The notes below the pieces were generated by a model, which saw only the letters and a list, made by a program, of their open reading frames with translations, searched no databases and had not been told where the DNA came from. The position numbers and the translations under genes are program-made. A DNA stretch of 64,000 nucleotides from Isoetes taiwanensis (taxonomy: Eukaryota; Streptophyta; Lycopodiopsida; Isoetales; Isoetaceae): contig JAJEKV010000028.1 of NCBI GenBank assembly GCA_021234155.1, positions 4,114,567-4,178,566 of the forward strand, read 5' to 3'. This document shows positions 1-12,600 of the stretch, piece by piece; within the stretch, counting starts at the first letter, position 1; each line of letters begins with the position of its first letter.

Positions 1-3000
1 CTTTGGGTCCTATCCATTCGAGTCTGCGCCTCCTTGGTGACATATTAAAGCCGATCTTCCTTTGGTTTCTAGGTGTTTTACGGGTCCCGAATTCTTTGTT
101 ACGCGCAGAATATTCTCCTCCTTGATCTTGCCCCTAATGCTGATATAGGCCTTCAAGTTGGAGATGTTCCACGATATCGTCTCCTCCCCCCTCGTGGTCT
201 CTGGCGGTGCAAGGGGCTAGAAGCTCATCTTGGTCAGCCTTACTAGGTGCTTTGTGGTTGCCTAGCTTGGTTTACTCCTTTAGTTGGCGTTGCATGACAT
301 TGGCGAGGCTTTGGGCTGCAATGTGGTGGTTGTCTTCCCTCCGGTTTTATCACGGCTCTGTGTTGCCATGACTTCTCCCCTCGGCCGAGAAGATTATGCC
401 TTGACCCTAGCTTCGTGATGCTAGCGCGGCATCGATGTCTAGCGTGTTCACTGCACACGTATTTTTCTGCCTTTGCATTCCTCCCTTTGAAACTCGTGTG
501 CGTTGAGTCGGTGAAGCGTCGAGATCCTCTTTACGATGTGACCTCGTGTGATAGCGGGAGGTTGACACCTAGAAAATTCTTGATGCCGTTGGTTACCAAA
601 TATTCTTCCCATTTGATGAAGATTGATGATAGGCGGTGGTGTCTGTTCTACCCGTTTGTCGGTTGAGGTGTTTGTCATTGTGCTTCCCTCTCTTGGGTGC
701 CGCCTTTCCGGTCTCCTCTCCTTATATGCATGCGTACATGGTGGGACCTTGATGTCTTCAAGGAATTGCGCCTCAAGCTCTTACGTGGCTCGGCCCGTGC
801 TTCAGCTTGGCCTTCGTTATTTCCTAGAGTCTAAGGTCTACTTGAAGGGCTCTCCTACAACATTAAGGCTCTATAAGCAAGCAAGGTGGCTCGGCGGCAT
901 TCTTTGGAGGCATATCTATAATCTACAAGTCTATGGATATTAGGGCGTGTGGTATGGCATGAAATGAGGATTGTTTTGCAAGACCTCCATGATGTTTGAG
1001 GCATACTCTAAGGTCCTAACAAAGTTGGTTTGGGGGTCCAATCTCTACACATGGAGCGGCTTGGGCGGTTCTAGACTCTAGCTCCTTTCTAGGTACCACG
1101 GCAATAGGGAGTGTCAATGTGGCTGACTATATAAGTCAAACTCTATTAGAAGGACCTGAAATTAGGTCAAGGTTTATGCCTTTGGCATGGCTTGAGAGGT
1201 GATGTCTGAAACGGTTGGACTTGGGTTGCTATCTTTGAGGTCTAGATGACTATAACAAAGGGGTGTTCTTGGGCACTTCTATCTAGGAGTAAGGTATCAG
1301 CTTGAGCAAAGAGAGCAATACTTGCGAGCTACTAATGGGGTAGGCTTCTATCTACAAACAAACTACGGTTTGGAAAAACAATTCAAGGGTTTGGGCAATT
1401 TTGGTCAATTTGGGCTAGGGTTTGACATTTCTAGCCTAATTTGAGGTCATAAATGGATTCTAGGCTATCTAATGGTCCTATTGCAACAAATTTTGGGCGA
1501 TTTGGAGCTCTGTAGCTCAAGTTATGGAGGTTCAAAGTTTGGAGGTCTCCACGGGTTGCGCCACTTGCTTCAAAACTAACTTTTTTTTTTCGCGACCGGT
1601 ATTTGTGAACATCGATCTCATTCGATCAAAGGTGTCTAATTTGGGTAAACTAATGGTGTAAGGATGATGGGCTCATCAAATTAGGCAGAATCGACCCCTT
1701 ATTGGGTCAATTTGGAGCTGTTTTGGTCAAGTTTGGTAGAGGTCTCCGCGACTTGCTTTCGCTTCAAAACTAACTTTTGTTTTTTGACTAAAGGCGGTGA
1801 GACATCACACTTTTTGGTCTGCGAGTATCCTATTTTTACTAAAATAAAAACTACTACTTGCTAACTTCGTCCTAATTAAGCAAGATTTGACACATAAACT
1901 ACTCAAAATTATCATGTATTAACAAAATTATTGATTATTTACAACATATCTGGGGGGATCTCCTTAATTAAACTAGCTAATTACATGCCTTCCCTCATGA
2001 GGGTTACTTTCGCCATGAGCAGTCTGGTGTTGAGTCTTCAAAATGTTGGACCGGCTTTCACGCTCTGGCTGCTTCTTGAGCCTTGGCCTCCGCTCTCGTT
2101 CTGCCCTCTCCTCTTCTTGTTTCCTTCACCTCCTTGGCCTCTGGCTGCCATTCGCCTTCGCCGAGAAAGTCGAGCGGTCGGCGGTCTTTGAGTGCGCATC
2201 ATGTCGTAATACGGAGTCCCGGTGTCTATCAAGATGCTCTCTCTATCTAGCTTAAGGGTCTTGGTTCTAAATCTAAGGCTTAGCCATTAATATTATCTAA
2301 CATTATTAAAAGCTTAAATCTAATTAAAATTATAATTCAAAGCGCCAAAGATGCCCGCCCTCGGTGGTTGGCACGAGGGGGTTTGGGGGGGTTCAACCAC
2401 AGTGGGTGGGAGGTTCAATTCTGCATCACGTGGAATTCTTTTAAGATGAGGTTCAAAGAGATTGAAAAACTAGACTAATCCCAGCTAGATCCTAGGCTAA
2501 GATTCGAATTACCAAGTTACTTTTTAAATTCTATAACTTTTCAAAATTTGTTCTCATCAATGTCTCACCATTAGCGTAGCCTAAATCAAAAACTAAAGTT
2601 TAGTTATTGAACCAGGCGCGAACTGTGAGACCCTACCCCTCCATTCTTTTTTTGAGACCACCTTACGGCTCATTCTTTTTTTTTAGTTTTATTAAGTTCC
2701 AATTCACCTAAAATTAAATTCAATCCACTAAAACTATTAGCATAAACTACAAAAATGAGAAAAATTTCCCACTTTCCGGGTTGAGGATCCTAAATCAAAG
2801 TTAGTTAATTTCCGGAGCACCAGTAGCAGCTCATTCTTTTTTTTGTTTTATTAAGTTCCAATTCACCTAAGCGTGCTAATATTAAATTCCAATCCACTTA
2901 GCTGTTACTAGCTTAGCATAAACTACAAAATGAGAAAAAATTTCCCCACTTTCAGGGTTAGAGGATCCTATCAAGTTAGTACTCTTTGGGAGCATGGCGG

Positions 3001-4648
3001 TGCTTTGCTCTTGGTCTCCAAGAACATTGCTCACGATACCAGCAGTGGCGTCCCCTACTCATATCACGGTGCACTCCCCATTATACAAACGGAGTTCATC
3101 CCCATACCAGCTCCATGCTAATATAGGGCCCTCCGCGTATCAACGCAACCTTGAAGAGTTCGATTGGGAAGAATGAAGGGGTCCCTTTACCACCTCCCCT
3201 CGGGGCCTACCCTAGCTGCGGAGCGTAAACATACATGTCGTTGGTACATACATCAACATCATATGACCATCCGCGAAGGATGGTCCTCCACATATCTGCA
3301 TAGACAAAGATCAGCACATCACATAGGGAATCCTACCCAAGGCTCGAGACTCAAAGGGATGGCCCGCGGCTTGGGTCTCGAGTTCATTGCGGGCAGAATT
3401 CATGGCAATGGATTTGGCTGGCATAAGAACATGGCATAGGGTTGTCCACTCCATCCGCCCCTCACATGCACACTTTGCGGTAGGCTGAAAAAAGTGTTGG
3501 GACCTGGCCCGTAGCCAGGGGATGCATAGCCAAAGGGCTACTCACGGGGTCATCATCCCGGTTCCGATGGGGCGGTGGGATCACTCCCTCCAGAGATCTA
3601 CATGCTGACTCAAGGTGACTAGAGGGCCTTTGCCCGGTATTGACCACCCAGCGGAAAGTGTACACCACTTCCGCGGTGTCGAACCCATGCCTTACCCACT
3701 TTCGGTGGTAAGCCATTAGACCTGATCACAATGATCCCCACGGTAGGCCTTACACACGGAGGGATGGTTCAAGAGTCGGGACATGAACCTCCTTCTTAGC
3801 GGTCGGCCCTTCACCCACAACCGGTGTGGTTCTTGTACCTGGGGCGAATCTATGGTGTGCTAGAGAGGCTAATCTAGGAGCATCTACTACCAAGCTTGAA
3901 GTCTCTACCCCCTTCCCAATACAAGGGAGTTCACTGGAGATACATCATCCATATACATCACGGAAGAACTAAAGAACATAGATCTAATCTATATCATAGA
4001 GTTAGGTTCTTTAGTTAGAAATCTGATATCTACTCATCTAGAGATCTAGATAGGCTGCTAAAGCGCGATTTAATAGGCTAAACCTACTGATACAATGACT
4101 GGAAAACGGTTTGAGACCATTAAATGGACTACATACCCCGATCCATGAGTTGCTCCTCGACTGAGTTGACCATCCCTCTTGAGCCCTTTCGAATCAAGGA
4201 AACTAATGGTGCCATTCTCTCGGGGCCAGTGCAGGGGGAGGTTTTTGACTCATAGAAGCGACCAAAGCGAGCTCTAAAACCTAGGAGCGAAAATGGGCAA
4301 GTTAGGGTTCTCCTACTTAAATAGGCAAGGGTTGGGGCTTAGGGTTTCCAATTATCCCTTTAGGCATGTGGGATAATGGAAATGGAGCCACTGCCTTTAA
4401 TGGCTAGGTGGCCAAATGTGCCTACATGGAAATGTGTGCACCTAAATGTGCCCACATGGAAATGTGTGCACCTTAATAAATGTGCATGTGCACATTAATA
4501 AGAAATGCACGCATACCTAGCAAGTTGCCCCCTAGGGCTACTCACACTGGCTACCGCGTCGCATTACCGTCGGTTGGGTAAATAATGCGGCGTGGCCAGA
4601 ACGATGCGATTATCGTCACGGGGCCGTTATCTTCTTTGGAAGGCCACA
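1..4648 (-). repeat. Left LTR (3' LTR of the element), truncated by window start
   Basis: Base 1 corresponds to about 9935 in the right copy, and the two can be followed together to the shared end at 4648 / 14630. Long stretches are identical, for example about 3240-3340 against 13200-13300. In the element's own sense this LTR starts TGTGGCC. It contains short chance ORFs only; none is conserved in frame between the two LTR copies. Confidence 0.8.
2663..2990. repeat. Tandem duplication inside the left LTR
   Basis: A segment of about 165 bp, running from an ATTCTTTTTTT tract through a stretch rich in AAATTCAATCCACT to CCCACTTTCC and a GGATCCTA box, occurs twice in a row. The right LTR has the same pair at about 12607-12965, so the duplication predates the insertion of this element. 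Confidence 0.7.
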
Positions 4649-4662
4649 TTCTCCCACCTTGA
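4649..4662 (-). other. Polypurine tract of the LTR element
   Basis: On the minus strand the bases just before the left LTR read AAGGTGGGAGAA, followed directly by TGTGG, the LTR start. A purine run touching the 3' LTR is the expected primer for plus-strand DNA synthesis and sets the orientation of the element. Confidence 0.65.
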
Positions 4663-7600
4663 AATGATCTTTGTCCCGACATGATTGGAATCTCCACCTT
4701 GGAATCTTCCTACACGCAATCAACCCGATGCATACGATATACTACTATTATACTTACACATTTATTAAGATTATCTTAAGGTAATATTTTTAAATTATTA
4801 TTACGCCATTACATTATCAAATAACTTGTCAATTCGTAACTTCTATTAAGCGGGGGTACTTATTGGTCCTCGTTATTATAACATTTAGTTTATCACAATT
4901 TAACACTTTCATATACAATTATTATTTAAGGTACTCTTCATTCCTTGCAACACATTCCAACAAAATTTGTGTTGCAAGTCCTCACCTATAAAATCCTGCA
5001 TTAATTTTTACAATATCTATAATTACATACTTACTATTACTATCTTAATTATTAGAATTACTCTAAGGTAATGTTTAAGACATTCTTGTACTATTTCATT
5101 ACCCAATTAACTTATCACTTCATAACTTAATCTCATAAGGTAATTATTAACCTTACTTAACACAACATTTAAGTTTATCAAAGTTTATCAATTTCATACA
5201 AAATTTACACTTCTAAGGTACTCTTCATCCCTTGCAACACATTATGACTAAATTTGTGTTGCAAGTTTTTATCTTCGACCTCCTTGCCCTCGGGGCGCTC
5301 TATTGGCTGCAGGTCGACCCTACGTTATTACTATTTTAATTATTAATAAAATTTTGGTTATATGGTGACCACCCCACCTATCTACATGGATGCATGGCTA
5401 ATCTCCCGTAGGAAGAGGGTGAATCTTCCATTATGGCCGTGGAGGCGGCCTTTATATGCCTATATGCGCTCATGCCTACACCTCTAGTTGCCAGGCGTGG
5501 AGGATATCCTTCCCGTGTGGGGGCGTGAAGGATAGCTTCCTCCTATCAAAAGCATATATGGGGCTAAAGGTGCCTTTCCTATCAATGCATTCTGAATGAC
5601 CTCCTTTCTCTCGAGGTCGTCTGCTTAGTGGGGCCAGTAGACTTTCTAATCTACCTTCCACTTTCGTCCAAGGAAAGCGGTCATGCCTACATTGACATTA
5701 CACCGCCCTAGAGATCACCGTGGCGGTCTCATCATCGGGTAACAATGCATGCAACCCCTACCTAGCATAGGTTGCATGTGTGATTAATCTTAACTATACA
5801 AGCATTTAATCTACACACAAAGCGACATGCACGAGCCAATTTTTGCTTGGCTCCTTTAATGCATGTGATTAACATAATTACCCTAAGGTAATATTTATGA
5901 ATTAACATTATCATAGTATCGGATACATTACTTCCGATAGTACAATTATATTTACTCTAAGCTTTGCAATATTTAACGACTTTTAGATCGCGATTATTTG
6001 AACAATAACCCTGATTTAGACCTATTGTTACATAGACAAGGTTTTAATTATCATACACAAGAATTAGATGTGCTTCTTATTCTCCTCCTTGGGTCCTGCA
6101 TTACCCTTGGAAGTATATCCCTAAGATGCACTTAAGTATATTTGAATTCTATTTTCTATCTATATCTATAAGGACCCCGCATCCTTGCGAAGGATTAATT
6201 AACATGCTACCTCACATTATCGTTGTTATTTAACTTATTTCCGTATGATACACATACGTACAGTAATTCCATGCAATTATTAGGATCTATATTTAACTTA
6301 TCTATAAGACACATTAAAGCTTATAACGCATGCGCACGCCTTACCTAGGCTAGAATGCATCCACCCATTGAGCCGGCGTCGAGTAATTTGGAGATGACTT
6401 GGTCGTTGCATTGCTCCCATGGTTTTGCTCCACTTCATTGGTGTAGATAGCTACTGCGTCAGTCTCGCACGTTGAAGACCTCCTGAGCTATCTATCTATC
6501 TATCTTGCGCTCTATTAAGCCGGGCCATTCTTGGGAGTGAACTCTATTCTACGGGTCAATCAATTCGATGCAAGTACGTTCAATCATAAGATTGAGCCCT
6601 CCCACTTTCTTCAATGACGTTGTACACAACATCATATCTATTCTCTCCCCTTAAGAGGTTATATGCTTCTTACTTAACACATTAATTTACTAGCCTTAGC
6701 TAACATATATAACCATCTAAGATGGATACACATATTATGTTATTATTTATTTCAATATAGCTATGGGTTACCTACTTAGTTAGAACGATTCTAAACCACA
6801 AGGTTTTGTCATCATGACAATTCCTTTTGTCTCAAAAGACTATTTGATTACTATAATTCTTATTTTAGATGTACCTTACATGTATTATTCTTTTATATTC
6901 TAGAGATTCCCCCTTTCTTAGTTATTTAGCTCTTGGAATATTCCTACCAATCGAATTGATGTCATCGTAACAAGTTGGCCGGACCTGTTAGATTACTTCT
7001 TTTCTTTCGGTTGGATTATTCTTTGGAGGTACTAGATTTATACATGGTTAACAATTATCCTAGTAATGATTCCTTCTTAGCGAGGAGATCAATCTCACCA
7101 AGTGGTTTCAATACGTTGGATGTGCATTTAACAATGGTGTATAATTATAGTTACTCCTATGCATTTCCTTCCCAATCCTTGACGCTTAGCTCAATATTGG
7201 GGCAATCCTTTAGCGAATATCTGGAAATGCCTTCTAATCCCAATATGGATGTTCTACGTCCATACATTAACCTACTAGGCCCCATGGCCTTAGATGCTTG
7301 AGCTTGCTAGAAGCTCATCCACTTTCGTTACTGCTTGAAGTAGCAAGATAGCGTTCTTCCGAAGTCGCTTCGATACTTGGTCTCCTTGGCGGTGGCTCCT
7401 CCTTTGTGTAGAGGTTGACTTTGTTCGTTAGAAGCCTCTCATTCTTGGTGGCTTTGATGGGCGTAGTTGATCACTTGAATCTTCCATGCCGCTCTTCAAA
7501 AGCCTGAAGATGGCGCCATTGAAAAAGATCTTTCATCTTGAACTTTTTGTCTTGGCAGCTAAAGGACGACTCTGTATCCGATATTGTTTCTTCGACTCCA

Positions 7601-9650
7601 TCGATGTCTCATACGTCGAGTCCTGTTGTCGTTATCGTGTTGATTGCTTCACCCCTGCAACTTGCATGACATCTCTTCCTTTGATCTGTTACGCTATGGG
7701 AGGGAAGGAATAACAAGGGAACTATACATGCAAAACATATAGCTTACATAGTTACAATTACTACTAGAGCTATTAGGTCTCCCTTGTGCCTCCCTTCAAG
7801 TTGCACACCTACTCCTTGGCAATGTCATCAGTGTTCCTCCCGGCGCAATGGTGTTGATGATCTATATCCTTCTATTTGTACGTCAGCTCATACTCCGGGG
7901 TAACTTGTTGATATGCTTGGGCCCTCCGATGTTTGTCGGCTATGGCACAACACGCTTTGCATCACATTCCAACTAAAGGTGTGCTTGTCGTTGATGCTTC
8001 GACATTTCAGTCTGCTTCCTGATCCTGTTCTCGGGCGGTAATTGTTCTTCCTTCATGATACTTGGAGCTATTTGGAGGCGTCCCTTGAGGTCGTCTTGTT
8101 CGCCTTTGGCTATACTCCTCTGGAGTTGTTCTCTTCTAGGTTGTTCTTTGAATCGTCCATCCTTGGGTTCACCAAGTTGCATGCAAGTCCGTGTGCAAGT
8201 CATGGGCTTCGCCTCGCCTAGATGCTTCTCCATCGAGCTTCTAATCTTCCTTGTTTGCTCCCTCGATCACATGGCTTGGACATTGTCACGTTCCAATGCT
8301 ATGCCGTCTTCTTGTCTTGAGGTACCCTCCGGTGACTTTGATTGTGCTTTCGTCGGTTTTGATCCTCTGTTTGCCTCTAGGGGCTTCGTGGAAGAAGTCG
8401 GTTGCTAGCACTTCTCCAGCTTTCAGTTCACGACCTTTGTCTCTCTATGCATGTCGGCCTCTCTAGCAAGTAAAGCTTCATGGCTCTTCTCCTGGCGGCG
8501 ATGTTGTGGGATGATGGATCCTTATATCTGCTGCGGCTTGATCCTTGAGTTGAAGAAGTACACGCCTTAGATATACTCTTGTGGTTGAATAGCACGGCTA
8601 TTATCTTGAACTCTCTTTTTGGCGAGAGGTGCTTCAGTTACTATCCTTGTCGTTAAAGGCGTCGAATGCTTCTACCTTGGGCATTTGGCGTGCCACATGT
8701 CGGAGATATGGTGGCTTCTTCTCTTCTAATTACTTTGGTAGGAATTTTGTGAAAGCCATCACCTAGTTCTTGAAGGCATATCTCCTCGTCATGGTGCCTT
8801 TTTGTAAGTGCATCTCCATCTAATCCCGCGTGTCATAGCGCATTCCCTATATTACCACAAGGTGGAATTATGGTCGTCGAGATGTTGTCTTCTTAGTTGG
8901 CTCGTTGATGTCGGGCGTTCCTCCTTCTATTGTTGAGGCCACTCGTGTCATAAGTTAGTCAAGTGTTCTTTGCTGCCACATGATGTAGTGTTGCGTCGGC
9001 GATGTCACGGTGCAGCGTGATGATCTTGACATGACGGTATTATCTCTTATTGACATTGGGTGGGCGAGTTGTCTTCTACTTCAGGTCACTTCGGGAAGTG
9101 TTTGGAGTCGAAAGTTTGCTTGGCCTCGGTCGTTTCTCCCTCGTACTTGCTCTTCCATTTTGATCTTGGGCTATAGTTGTGCTTCTATGCTTTCTCTTTT
9201 GGTAGTCGGGTGAAGGAGCTTCCCCGATCTAAAGCTAAATCGTAAAACATGACTCTAAACCCTGTTTCTCCACTATATATGTGGACATCCTAGATATACA
9301 ATAGACATATCTTGCATTTACATTGGGATTTTAATTCATCCACTTTTTGCAAAACAACTTCTGAAGATCTACCTAATTATTTATACTCCTCTAGGTTTTC
9401 CCTTCCTCCTATCGCATTTGATTCTTGGTTTGTTTTGCATCTTCTTCGTTCGAGGTTGACTCAGGGATTTCTTGAGATCTTTGCTACTATTGTTGAGCTT
9501 CATGTACGATCCCAGCTGATCACCTCAAGTTCTGCGAAGAGTGTTCGTCGATGTGATCCCTTGAAAAGATGTTCCTCCTTATTGTGTATATTAAATCGCG
9601 GAATGCGGTAACAGCTCCGCGTCCTACATCGCGATTATCGTTGCAAGATT

Positions 9651-9668
9651 GCTGATTTCGCGGTGCCA
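9651..9668 (-). other. Candidate primer-binding site
   Basis: On the minus strand, one base after the inferred LTR end (…GATCA), the sequence reads TGGCACCGCGAAATCAGC. Primer-binding sites start with TGG, complementary to the CCA end of a tRNA. I could not match the rest to a particular tRNA, so this remains a candidate. Confidence 0.4.
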
Positions 9669-9669
9669 T

Positions 9670-12600
9670 TGATCGAGCTTGAGTAGGATCACCTAAAATT
9701 TTTCGGTTGGGCATTCTTGGATGTCTTGAAGCTCGAGATCATGGTGGTAGGCGGGCATTGGCATTCCTCCGCGGGTTGAATTTACGGTCGCGACTCACAT
9801 TTGCTTGGGCTTTGCTTCATTCGAGGTGCCTCTCCTGTGCCTGGAAGTGTGGTCATCTCTATTGTCCCTACCATGGCTCCTTCTGGTCGCCTTTGCATGA
9901 TTTGTATCTGCTGGCTAGGTCGTCTCCTCCGTCCTTTGGGTCCTATCCATTCGAGTCTCGCACTCCTTGGCTGACATATTAAAGCCGATCTTCCTTTGGT
10001 TTCTAGGTGTTTCTGGGTCCCGAATTCTTTGTTCGCACAGAATATTCTCCTCCTTGATCTTGCCCCTAATGCTGATATAGGCCTTCAAGTTGGAGATGTT
10101 CCCTGATATGCGTCTCCTCCCCTCGTGGTCTCCTGCTGGTGCAAGGGGGCTAGAAGCTCATCTTGGTCAGCCTTACTAGGTGCTTTGTGGTTGCCTAGCT
10201 TGGTTACTCCTTTCGTTGACGTTGCATGACATTCGCTTGAGCTGCTGGGCTGCAATGTCGTGGTTGTCTTCCCTCCAGTTTTTATACGCTCCTGTGTTGC
10301 CATGACTTCTCCCCTCGACGGAAGATTATGCCTTCTGACCCTAGCTCGTGATGCTAACGCGGCATCGATGTCTAACGTGTTCCTGCACCTGTATTTTGCT
10401 GCCTTGCATTCCTCCCTTTGAAACTCATGTGCGTTGAGTCGGTGAAGGCGTCGAGATCCTCTTTCTGATGTGACCTCGTCGTGATAGCCGGGAGGTTGAC
10501 ACCTAGAAAATTCTTGATGCCGTTGGTTACCAAATATTCTTCCCATTTGATGAAGATTGATGATAGGCCGGTGGTGTCCTGTTCTACCCGTTTGTCGGTT
10601 GAGGTGTTTGTCATTGTGCTTCCCTCTCTTGGAGTGCACCTTTCGGTCTCCTCTCCTTATCTGTGCGTACATCGGGTGGGACCTTGATGTCTTCAAGGAA
10701 TTGCGCCTCAAGCTCTTACGTGGCTCGGCCCGTGCTTGGCTTGGCTTCGTATTTCCTAGAGTCTAAGGTCTACTTGAAGGGCTCTCCTACAACATTCTGG
10801 GCTCTATAAGCAAGCAAGGTGGCTCGAGCAGCATTACTGGAGGCATATCTATAATCTACAAGTCTATGGATATTAGGACGTGTGGTATGGCATGAAATGA
10901 GGATTGTTTTGCAAGACCTCCATGATGTTTGAGGCATACTCTAAGGTCCTAACAAAGTTGGTTTGGGGGAGTCCAATCTCTACACATGGAGCGGCTTGGG
11001 CAGTTCTAGACTCTAGCTCCTTTCTAGGTACCCTGGCAATAGGGAGTGTCAATGTGGCGGCTATATAAGTCAAACTCTATTAGAAGGACACAGAATTAGG
11101 TCAAGGTTTATGCCTTTGGCATGAGCGAGGTGGTGTCTGAAGCAGGTTGGACTTGGGTTGCTATCTTTGAGGTCTAGATGACTATAACAAAGGGGTGTTC
11201 TTGGGCACTTCTATCTAGGAGTAAGGTATCAGCTTCGAGCCGAGCAATAATACTTGAGGAGCTACTAATGGGGTAGGCTTCTATCTACAAACAAACTACT
11301 GAGTTTGGAAAAACAATTCAAGGGTTTGGGCAATTTTGGTCAATTTGGGCTAGGGTTTGACATTTCTAGCCTAATTTGAGGTCATAAATGGATTCTAGGC
11401 TGTCTAATGGTCCTATTGCAACAAATTTCAGGCGATTTGGAGCTCACGTAGCTCAAGTTATGGAGGTTCAAAGTTTGGAGGTCTCCGCAGGTTGCGCCTC
11501 GCTTCAAACTAACTTTTGTTTTGCGACCAAAGCCGGAGCTGTGAGACATCAATCTCATTCGATCAAAGGTGTCTAATTTGGGTAAACTAATGGTGTAAGG
11601 ATGATGGGCTCATCAAATTAGGCAGAATCGACCCTTATTGGGTCAATTTGGAGCTGTTTTGGTCAAGTTTGGTGAGGTCTCACGACTTAGCCTGGCTTCA
11701 AAACTAACTTTTTGTTTTGCGACTAGGCGCGAGCTGTGAGACATCACACTTTTTGGTCTGAGAGTATCCTATTTTACTAAAATAAAAACTACTACTTGCT
11801 AACTCGTCCTAATTAAGCAAGATTTGACACATAAACTACTCAAAATTATCATGTATTAACAAAATTATTGATTATTTACAACATATCTACTGGGGATCTC
11901 CCTTAATTAAACTAGCTAATTACATGCCTTCCCTCATGAGGGTTACTCGCTTCGCATGAACAGTGCAGGCTGTTGAGTCTTCAAAATGTTGGACCGGCTT
12001 CTGCTCTGCTGCTTCTTGAGCCTTGGCCTCCCGCTCTCGTTCTGCCCTCTCCTCTTCTTGTTTCCTTCGGCCTCCTTGGCCTCTGGCTGTTTCGCCTTGT
12101 CGAAAGTCGAAGTGGGAACTGTTTGGTGCGCATCATGTCGATCGGAGTCCTGGTGTCTATCAAGATGCTCTCTCTATCTAGCTTAAGGGTCTTGGTTCTA
12201 AGTCTAAGGCTTAGCCATTAATATTATCTAACATTATTAAAGCTTAAATCTAATTAAGAATTATAATTCAAACGCATAAGCGATGCCCATCGCCCTCGGT
12301 GGTTGGCACGGGGGTTTGGGGGTTCAACCCTGTGGGTGGGAGGTTCAATTCTGCCACTGGCTGGAATTCTTTTTAAGATGAGGTTCAAAGAGATTGAAAA
12401 ACTAGACTAATCCAGGCTAGATCCTAGGCTAAGATTCGAATTACCAAGTTACTTTTTAAATTCTATAACTTTTCAAGGCTGTTCTCATCAATGTCTCTCA
12501 CGACTTTAGCCTCGCATATTCAAAACTAAAGTTTAGTTATTGAACCAGTAGCGAGTGCGGAGACCACCTTACCCCAGCGCGCATGAGTGAGACCACCTTA

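Larger units (their letters stand above)
4649..9669 (-). other. Non-coding interior of the LTR element
   Basis: About 5 kb between the LTRs. The half nearer the left LTR (4.65-7.3 kb) is AT-rich and stop-rich. The other half (7.3-9.67 kb) is richer in G and T on the plus strand. The longest minus-strand reading frame (7973-8233, 86 residues) is rich in Lys, Arg, Glu and Gln and could be a gag scrap, but nothing in it is diagnostic. No polymerase motif is visible. Confidence 0.5.

Noticed and set aside
8055-8466. Plus-strand ORFs in the LTR element interior
   Set aside because: Element orientation is minus, and the frames are Cys/Ser/Leu-rich without motifs, as expected from the complement of a charged minus-strand stretch.
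10085-10711. 208-codon minus-strand ORF in the right LTR
   Set aside because: The corresponding part of the left LTR (243-678) is broken into different frames, so the frame is not conserved.
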